Positions 55,519 to 64,000 of a DNA stretch of 64,000 bases are shown here, in pieces. The position numbers were made by a program, and so were the translations under genes. The notes below the pieces were generated by a model. The model saw nothing but the letters and a program-made list of their open reading frames with translations. It was not told the origin of the DNA and did not search any database. Every line of letters begins with the position of its first letter. Within the stretch, counting starts at the first letter, position 1. The stretch is from contig JABYQU010000009.1 in the NCBI GenBank assembly GCA_022264855.1, positions 248,001-312,000 of the forward strand, in the 5' to 3' direction. This stretch comes from Lenzites betulinus (taxonomy: Eukaryota; Basidiomycota; Agaricomycetes; Polyporales; Polyporaceae).

Positions 55519-58500
55519 TTACGTCAAAGTAATGGTGGGCCAGGCTACGGGGAGCTGTTGGAAAACAACGATCAGCTCTCGTAACAAACTATGCAGGAGC
55601 AGTCCCTTACTCTTCGGAGTCTTCGGCAACCTGCAGTTTGCACCGCTCTGCAAGATATGGTAGGCCACCAAGCCCGACCTGTCATGGGTGTCAGCAACAG
55701 GAGCAGCCCGTGGAGACAAACAGACGTACCATCCCGTCTGATGAGAGGCTCCTAAACCCCGACCATCATCTGCATGGAAGAACTACATTGCCCCTTAAGT
55801 TTGACTGTTCAATCGGAATATGATATCAACTAACCTCATGGAACCAGACGTAGTCACGGAAGTGCGGGTCGTGGTCGAGCTTTGGGTTCCCGCCGTTAGT
55901 GGCGCGCTTCCCCTCCGTGTCTCTGCCGAAGATATGGATGATGCGGTGCTGGATCTCCTCTGCCACCTGAACGAGGTTCATGTAATCCCCGCTACCGGTG
56001 GGACACTCAACCTTTATTCCATGTCAGGAAGCTATTCGTGAAACGCCGTCCACCGCCGCTTACCTGAACCTCGTCCCCATAGAACTGGTAGAAGCGCTGA
56101 AGACTCTCAATGAGGATGAAGTTGACGGCGAGCCCTACACGGGGCATCAGTATGAGATACCCTGACGTTGTTGTTGAAGACGCGACACTTACAGATGGGG
56201 CCGCGCCAGTTCGAGTTGCCGCCGAACATGCCCGATCTAGAGTCGCCCGGCCAGTAATTGACCTCGTACCGCTCGCCGTTCACGTCAATGCCCCAAGGCT
56301 GGTCCTTGTGCTTCTTGGATAGTCTATTTTGGACGCTCAGTGATGTCCCGATCGAAATAAAGTGATTTGGGCTCACGACCGGATGCCATGCTCGCTCAAG
56401 AACTCGTCTTCGTCGAGCATCTTCTCGAGGATGCGAACAAGCCTTTCCTTGCTCGCCAGCCCCAACAGACGACGTTCACCGCGGCCCTTCGCTGTATGAT
56501 GACGGTTCAGCAACAAGGTCGCTTATCTTCGATGCGGCCGGCGTACCTTTCATGTTGGCCATGTTGCGCTCGGACATTCCTGGTCGGTTGTCCATGAACC
56601 ACTCCATGCGCTTCTTGAAGCCGGGGAAGCGATTGACGGTGGCTGGCTCGAGCACTAGGGTAGCGTAAAGAGGGATGAGCCCGACGAGACTACGGACGGG
56701 AAGTTGCATTGTATGCCCATCGTCGAATTGAACGGCGTCGTAGTACATTCCGTCTTCCTCGTTCCACAGGCTGAGTTCATTGTCGCCTTCTCCACGGAAC
56801 GTCATTGCATCAGCGATGAAGATGAAGTGCTTGATGTAGAAAAGGTACATGAGAGGTCGTCATACGATAAAGGTTGCGCAAGGCGTACCTCAAAGAACTT
56901 GGACGCAATATCCTCATACGTCGGGTTGTGCTTCGCCAGCTCCAGTGCGATGTTCAGCCTGGTAAGATCGTGAGCACTTTAATGTATAGGAGGAAATGAT
57001 GATCTTTACATGTTCAGGCAGTAGAATGCCATCCATGCCGTGCCGTCCGCTTGACGTAGGGTACCGCCAGTGGGCAAAGGTTCAGAACGGTTGAATACAC
57101 CAATGTTGTCAAGGCCCAGGAATCCTCCTTCGAAGACGTTGTTCCCCCCTTGATCCTTGCGGTTGACCCACCTGTAGCGCCAGGTTAGTATATCGCTGAC
57201 AACCCCCAAAAGAATGGCATACCAAGTAAAGTTAAGCAACAACTTCTGGAAGACACGCTCAAGGAACTGCAGATCTTCGTGTCCGTGTAGCTTGCGCTCG
57301 ATCTTGAATACACGGAAAGTAGCCCTGAGATTCACAGCGTCAAAATACGTGGATTCGGGAAATCGGAGACAATTTACCAAGCATGTACAGGCGGGTTGAC
57401 ATCACCGAAGTTCCATTCGTACGCCGGGATTTGACCATCAGGCTTCATGTACCACTCACGCGTCAACAGGTCCAGCTGCTTCTTTGCAAATGCGGGGTCA
57501 ACCACGGCGAGCGGGATACAATGGAACGCGGTATCCCAAGCTGCAAAGAATGGGTATTCCCATCTGCTCTCTGTCAGACAACAGTGACAGATAGAAACGG
57601 CGAAATTCGTACTTGTCTGGCATGGACAAAACGTCGGCGATATGAAGATGCCTCCAATCCTGCGCAGCGTTCAGCCCGTATTCGAGTTCGGAAATAGGTG
57701 ACGCATACCTTGTTTCGGATCCCTTTGCGCTCCGGGGGAGGAGGCGGCTGAGCGGGGTCGCCCTTGATCCACTCCTTCTGAATGAACTGATAATACTGCT
57801 TGGTCCAGAGCATCCCGCCGAGAGCTTGACGCATGATCTGCTTGAGGTCGTCGCTGATAGGGCCCATGACGAGCCCAGAGTAGAACTCGTTCGCCTCTTC
57901 TCTGCGTTCCTCCACTGTGTCGTCGAAGATCCCCTCGTCCTCGATACTTGGATCCTGAGCGGGCGTGCGCGGAGTGAGCTTCAAGCGAACGACAGAACAC
58001 CCGCCACGAGGAGGGACGTTCTCGAAGACGTAGTGAGCAGCAGACTTCGTCCCCCTCTTGGCAGGGTTCACGAAGGAGGGGGTGGCCGGGAAAGGCGTGC
58101 GTGGGCCCAACTCCTCCTCGGAGCTGGGGGTATTGTCCTCGCCGCCATGCGTAGTGTATCCGGTGTGGATCTTGGTGGAGAAGAAACCAGGATGTCCTTC
58201 GTCGGTAGGAGGGGGACGATGGGAGGGTACAATATGGTCATGGAACGCGTCTTTGACATACGGCGTCTCGTTCTGACCTCCGTAGAGGCGATGGAAGTTC
58301 GTGTTGTTCTCCGTGAAGAGAAGATCGGCATCTACCGCTTCTGGCTCTCCACTCTCGCCAACGACAAGCTGACCTTGGTTGTCAACTGGGGGTGGAGAAG
58401 GGAGACAATACAGGTTATATTTGCCGAGGCTTGGATGAACAGCAGTGATGATTCCGTCGCCAGAGGCCCACATCGACGGCCTGGTAGGAGGATTGTCGGA

Positions 58501-59536
58501 CCAAGACCACGTGTTGGGGAACCAGAATTGTGGGATGATATGAAGAGTAGCGGGGTCCGGGCCTCTGTTGTACGCGGTGATTCGAACATAAATGCCTTCG
58601 GGATCCTGCTCATCTTTGGCGTACTGAAGATTCGCTGAGTATATGCGCGTTTATAAACACTAAATGACGCACCTCCATAAAGACATCCCAGTAGCGGTCG
58701 TCATCGAACACGTCTGTGTCGAGGATCTCAAATTCAGAGACGTTCCGATCGCGGTGCTGGTTCTCGCGCACGAGCTCTTCGTACGGGAACGCTTTCTGCG
58801 GATACTTGTACAGGAACTTCATGTAGGAGTGCGTCGGGGTAGAGTCAAGGTAGTAGTAGAGCTCCTTCACATCTTCGCCATGGTTCCCCTGGTGGCCCGT
58901 GACACCGAATAGACGTTCCTTAAGGATGCGATCCTCGCCATTCCAAAGAGAGAGCGAGAGACAAAGGCGCTGGTGATTGTCAGATATGCCGCCGAGACCG
59001 TCTTCGCCCCATCGATACACGCGCGACCGAGCATGTTCATGAGGGAAATGGCTCCAAGCGTCCCCGTTCGCCGAGTAATCTTCACGAACGGTGGCCTATA
59101 TGCGCGTCATGCACAGTCAGTTGACGCACATACCCCAGCCGATGAGAAAAGCGCATCGCACCCATTGCCGGTCGCTAAGATAAGGACCCCATCTCTTCCA
59201 GTGCAGCTTTTTCTCCTCGTCCTGGTCCAGACGGAAGCGTTCCGCGCCGTGGTACTTTGAGCCCATCTTCTCGATGAGCCGCTGGCGGAAGGGGTCGGTA
59301 GGGGGAGCCTCGTTCGCGTCCTTCGGCGACGACGACTCGGTCTTGGTCATCTTGGGGGGATGGTGGCCCGGCTGAGCCGTGTCGGTGAGGACGGGATTGG
59401 GGATGTTGATGGTGAGGGATGGATCCGACGTCGAACGCGTCGGCTTGGACTCCTTCGGCGCATCGTTCTTGCCGTCCTCGCCATTCTGCCCGCGAAAGAT
59501 CTTCGCCTGCAGCTTCTTGAGCGGGGTCTGGGACAT
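55519..59536 (-). CDS. GH63-like (MGH1-type) glycoside hydrolase
   Basis: Fifteen exons: 59536-59162, 59095-58673, 58623-57709, 57659-57613, 57563-57378, 57324-57223, 57171-57010, 56958-56889, 56829-56547, 56491-56377, 56323-56193, 56134-56064, 56011-55835, 55782-55730 and 55678-55519, giving 1089 aa. After a Ser/Pro/Lys-rich cytosolic-looking start, the family blocks appear: [129 protein letters not shown] and [20 protein letters not shown], ending [15 protein letters not shown]. These are the hallmarks of the (alpha/alpha)6-barrel proteins listed as GH63 in fungi and bacteria. No signal peptide is seen, so this is not the ER processing glucosidase; the natural substrate is unknown. The transposon-bearing lipocalin copy ends just 56 nt beyond its stop. 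Confidence 0.92.
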
Positions 59537-60154
59537 CGCGCAGGACGGGGCGGGCGGGGATGATGGGGGGAGGAGAAAGAGGAAGGGCGGAGGGCTGCTT
59601 CATGTTGACCTGCCCGGGCGTCTTCGATCTGCTCTTTCGCTGCAGACGCGTCGCGTCCTGATCAGGCTCGACGTCATGACGTCATCCTCCGTTCCAGGTT
59701 GTGGGGCCCCGTTCGACTGTGATGAGCGCGGAACAACCGAGACTCCTAGTCCGACGTCGGCGCGCCTCAGCGCCTCAGGATACCAGAGAGCACAACAGCG
59801 AATGGATTGCAGTAGGATGTAATAGAATTACTGTCATAAGCTGGACGTGTGGGATGCGACGACACAGGCGTTACGATACGCTAGGTAAATGATAATGCGA
59901 CGGGATGCGTGGTGGGGAACCATGGGTGTAAGAGACAGCGTGAGGAACAACAAGACGACACGAGAGAGTACTGATCGTGCTAAGCAAACGAAGGATGCGT
60001 CCATGTTCAACCGGGACATATGGAAGTTGGGGGAATGCGGTGTGAGAAACACTGGCCTGTCGGAACGCACCCAGCCGACGCCGGCGACGGCGACGATAGC
60101 ATATCCAGCCGCAAGCCAGACTACGTGCAGCCTACAGCCTGCTGGAGGGGAACT
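59537..60154. other. Promoter region of GH63-like gene / 3' flank of RhoGAP gene
   Basis: No coding frame of interest. It separates two minus-strand genes. Confidence 0.5.
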
Positions 60155-63100
60155 TCACGACTTCGGACTGCCCCCAGCCTGTGCGGCAAGGAGGACGCTC
60201 CGCATCCAGTCGTCCTGCTGCGTTTCGGCGACGCTGATCCTGAGAGAGGGAGTCTCGGACACCTGGGTCGCAGACCGCGCGCGAGCTGGCAGCGAGACCT
60301 CGCCGGAGGTCTCAGGGAAGAAGAGCGACGTCGTGCGACCGCGATAGAAGTCGGCGATAGGCGTCGATTGAGCTGTGGTGAAGATCGAGGAGCCACCGGA
60401 GTCCGAGCGTGTGTCCAGAGACGGGGCTTCCAGGCTCGCCTCGGGTACCGTGGGAGGGGCAGAGCGAGCAATGTCCCGGCTCTTCGAGTGGGAACTGGGA
60501 TCCTCGAAGCCTAAGGTGATGGGCGAGGACGAAATTGTCGTGTCGAGCCGCGGCGGCGTGCTGGCAATGTGGATGACAGGCCGGGGCATGCTGATGTAGG
60601 AATTCCCACTGGTGGGACAAGCCTCGGGGATGGACGTGTTTGCCGCATCGGATGCCGATGGAAGTGACGCGCTTGACTTCTTAGAGAAGAGCAGGTGAAG
60701 CGAGGGACGTTTAGGCCGTTTCCCTTGTGCATTGACAAGCACGTCGGGACTAGACTCTGAACGGAGATGAGGGAAGGAGAGCAGGGTATAAGACTTGCGG
60801 TGAGCGAGCGGGGCATGGCCCGAGGGTGTGGTTGGAACGCTACCACCCCCGGAGGGAAAGGGGACCGGGACGTCGGTGACAAGGCGGGGTGTAGCGGGGG
60901 GGAGATCGGCTGTGTCAGGAATCGCGAGCGAGGTTGCCGAGGCAGCTGCCGACTTGCGGTCGCCAGTAGTCTTGCACCATGGTGGCTCGGGAGATAGCAA
61001 CTCATCTGAGAATGATGACGAAGCTAAGGAGTCGGAAGAGGAGAGAGGTGGGATGGGGGTGCCGTACACTGCAGGGCTCGGGGAACGCGTGGATCCGCTT
61101 GTACAGGGGTCCAGCGCTGAGACGAAGGAGGCGGCGTCGTCTGCAGGACTTTCGTCCTGGGGACTGGGGGCAGCGTCGTCGGCTTCGACGATTGGGAAGC
61201 GCAGGTCGACCGTCGGAGGCAATGGCTGCGAGACATTTTCGTCCGCCCTTTCGGCTGTTACCAAGCGCACCGTTTGCTGGGGTTCCTGCACGGGTTGCTC
61301 GGGAGGGCCGTTCCAGATAGAGTCAGCCTCACAAAGCACTCGCAACAAGGAAGGGCTCATGCTCAGACTAGGGCAGAACACGAGCAGTAGGTTGCCAAGC
61401 GGCATCTTGGTGTCTTGTTTGTGAGCCGCGGTGGCCTTGATGAGCTCGACGACAGTGCACAGCAGGTCGCGGTTCTCCGTAGGAAGCCTGGAGATTAAGA
61501 ACGACAACGCGTTAATCTGAGCACCCGAGAGAGGACGCGCTCCCGCGAATGAAGGCATTGCAAGCGTCGAGAGCGACGGAGGCTTTCTCAGCGCCAAGTT
61601 CGACGAATTCCTGGACGAAATCGAAGATTGGGTGTGTTGCGAGGAGCTGGTGCCGTTCTCGTTGCTACCCTGGTCTTCTGTGAGAGCAGACTCGAAGTAG
61701 GACAGGAGTGCGCTTGTCAACAACGGTTCTGGCACTGCCATGGTTGTCAATATCAATATATAGCATAACCACGAGAAAGAAGACTGACATTCGCGGAGGA
61801 AGGTCTTGAAGATAGACGCAACAGCATGGGGATCCAGATCTCCTGGCTCGCATTGGGTAAGGTCATAGTCAGAGCCGGCGTCGAACTCCGAGCGCAGTTT
61901 GGCCACATGCGACGAACGTCCACTGACCCTGTTCGATCATCAGCGACGAAGATGGACATGTACACGTCTATGACTACTTACCGGAATAGACCCTCCTCTT
62001 GAACACCCCAACGGAGGATGTGCTGCGCACAGCGCACGACAAGAGCAGGCACCAGACGCGATTCCAAAGGCCTGAACCCGACATGGGATGTCACGTCCCG
62101 ATCACCGCTGGCCAGTAGTATCTGAACCTCCTCGATCGCCGTCTCGCGAACACATGTCGGCAGGTCCCGTTTGAACACAAGACCACCTGCAACGCTCATG
62201 CCAGAATTCAACAGCTTAGGACCACGCAGTCGGCGTCCCAGTTGCGGGCCGGTAGGCGTGTAGTGATCCTCAGAGGACGCATTCGAGGTGAACGACGATA
62301 TACTCGACCCCGCTGAGAATCCGTGCGGCGCTTTCCGTCTCGCACGCCAGCCCGACGGACCGGACTGGGGAGAGGAAGCATATCCCGAAGCAGCGTCGGA
62401 GGCCTTAACGCTGGATGTAGAGCCTGCACCAGTTGAGGAAGACGATGAGTAGCCAGAGTGATTCGACGGACTGGAACCGAAGCCGCCCCAGGCACGTCCG
62501 ACCTTCTCGACGGCCCGTTTACCGAAACCCATAGCAAAGCCAGCAGCCGGTGCGAGACTGCCGGTCATACTGACGGCGGTCTGGCGGAATGTCGGATTGA
62601 CAGGTGGAGGTTGTGGGGAGCCCGGTGGACGGCGAAGTTGTGGTGGTGGAGGTGCAGGAAGAGGGCGCTCAGCACGAACAAGAGGGGTAGGGTTGGAGGC
62701 CGCGGTCCAAGCTGCGAGGCGGCCACGAATGTTGTTGCCAGTGGCCTCAGCTGAGTCGCCGGTATGGACAGGAGCTATGATCCCAGCAGCCGCAGTACGA
62801 GTGAGGGTCGGCGTATCGCGAGAGGACGAGACCATTGGACTATCACTCAAGATTCGACCCGGCGAGTGCGGACCAGGTGGTTTGGTTGGTGTTTCGTGAT
62901 ACGCCGCCTTGCGCAGATTGCCCAGGTTGAGCGAAGCAGACCGCCGGTTGCGCGCTTTCATAGAGCCAGTAGGGGAGGGGCGACCGGACGGAGGGGGACG
63001 AGGAGTAGCGTCGTCGAGGGTGCCGTTATCAGCTTCCTCGAACATGGTGAACTCTGCGTCGGTGATCAGCGCGCTCAGACGCTTGTTGACAGGGGCGACG

Positions 63101-64000
63101 ATGGTGGTCGCAGAATGCGACGACTCTGCCAGAGAAACTGGTCGAGGAGACCGGTTACCCGAGAGCGCACCAGGGCGGATGGTAATGTGGCTAGCCATCG
63201 TCGCGTCGCTCTTCCGCCAATCCTCCTTCGTTTTCTCCTTCTCCTTCTCTGCCGCAGTAACAACCTTCTCCGTGACGACCGCCCCGTTAGGCTCGCGTCC
63301 TTCTAGAAAGTGTCTGGGTTCTGGAGGGGTTCGAGAGGACACAGAAGACCTGGGCACAGGGGCTGCGGAAGGAAACTGCGCATTCCTGGCTGGCGTCGAC
63401 GGCGGGGACAGCGACGGACCACGCTGTCCTACATACACGGGCTTGGGCGGGGGAGGCGGAGGGCCAGGTGATGAGGACTTGCCTGCCTTCGGCTGCTGGG
63501 CCGCCCTTTTGCCGCTGAACACATTCTGGAGGTTCAGAAGCTTCGGGCCACCTGCACCACGAGATGGAGGTCGCTCAAATCTCGGTTCGGTAAGATCCAT
63601 CATGGCGGACGGCGGTGGTGGTGCCGGTGCATCGTACTCATGGCCCCTCCCCTTCTCCGACCGCTGCGAGCCAGTGAACAATGCAGTGATGTCCTCAGAC
63701 TTCTTTCTGCGTCCGGCAAAAGCGCGCTTGAACCGACCCCCAGTGCTCGACGACGTACTCGGTGCTGGAGACAGCGGTGGAGCGCTGGGGGTCGGCGGCG
63801 GGCGGGAAGGGCCCTGGCCCATATTGGCGAGGGAGGCAGAGCGTGGGGGAGCAGACGTAAGGACGAGGGGGAAGAACCGGGGCTTTGAGGACGAGTGCAG
63901 CGAGGACACGGAGCGATCGGAGACTGCGATATCGGATTGGCTGGAGTTGGAAGGCGGTGCTGCGGGGAGGAGGTCGGACGAAGCTCTGGAAGAAGAGAGC
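60155..64000 (-). CDS. RhoGAP-domain protein (5' end beyond the window)
   Basis: Three exons are visible: beyond 64000 to 61982, 61928-61789 and 61734-60155, about 1245 aa. The frame is open to the window edge, so the true start lies outside. The first 600 or so residues are low-complexity, rich in Pro/Ser/Arg. The RhoGAP domain begins near LNSGMSVAGGLVFKRDLPTC and holds GVQEEGLFRVSGRSSHVAKL (with the catalytic arginine finger in LFR), HAVASIFKTFLRELPEPLLT, and SFLISRLPTENRDLLCTVVE with KMPLGNLLLVFCPSLSMSPS. It should switch off a Rho-family GTPase; which one cannot be told. The C-terminal 300 residues are again Ser/Pro-rich and probably regulatory. Confidence 0.93.

Noticed and set aside
1..64000. 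tRNA, rRNA or CRISPR arrays
   Set aside because: No B-box with matching A-box and acceptor stem, no rRNA sequence, and no regular repeat-spacer array was recognised; a GGTTCAAACCC at 8893 lies inside the PhyH exon.

Overview
The window is a piece of a filamentous basidiomycete genome, most likely a wood-decay type Agaricomycete. Evidence: genes rich in 50-75 nt GT-AG introns, GC-rich coding sequence, a fungal FunK1 kinase, a CDC24 with C-terminal PB1 domain, a secreted CBM19-like protein, and a KDZ-type transposase, a family expanded in mushrooms. Exon structures were rebuilt by hand from both strands by joining splice sites that keep the family sequence in frame.

Layout. 1-2.9 kb: a small ORF and degenerate tandem repeats. 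2.9-4.7 kb (-): secreted CBM19-like protein. 6.2-8.4 kb (+): THI6, bifunctional thiamine biosynthesis enzyme. 8.6-10.1 kb (-): phytanoyl-CoA dioxygenase family enzyme built partly from microexons. 10.8-13.6 kb (-): Rap1-like telomere protein with a BRCT domain and three Myb-type modules. 18.2-21.5 kb (+): CDC24 RhoGEF. 22.7-23.5 kb (-): lipocalin-like protein, followed upstream by a 1.1-kb TA-flanked transposable element. 25-30.6 kb: gene-poor, with a decayed tandem repeat array. 30.7-33.9 kb (+): FunK1 kinase. 34.6-38.5 kb (+): CWH43. 38.5-41.4 kb (-): AP-3 beta subunit. 55.5-59.5 kb (-): GH63-like glycosidase. 60.2-64 kb (-): RhoGAP protein running off the window end.

The main discovery lies between 41.6 and 54.9 kb. 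A single 13.26-kb DNA transposon (41609-54865) is bounded by 496-bp terminal inverted repeats and a perfect 8-bp target duplication (ATCGACCC). It sits in intron 1 of a partial second copy of the lipocalin-like gene, whose intact relative at 23.3 kb gives the near-identical empty site. It carries a complete, apparently intact KDZ transposase (1147 codons) and a second, unrecognised gene. That second gene is broken by a nested 2.53-kb foldback element (48812-51343), whose two 870-nt arms are each a string of strong hairpins; it has no transposase of its own.

Polarity (CDC24, RhoGAP), trafficking (AP-3), GPI-lipid remodelling (CWH43) and metabolism (THI6, PhyH) genes are interspersed and show no pathway clustering. 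Several apparent frameshifts in CWH43 and the AP-3 gene fall in homopolymer or GC-rich tracts and look more like assembly errors than decay.
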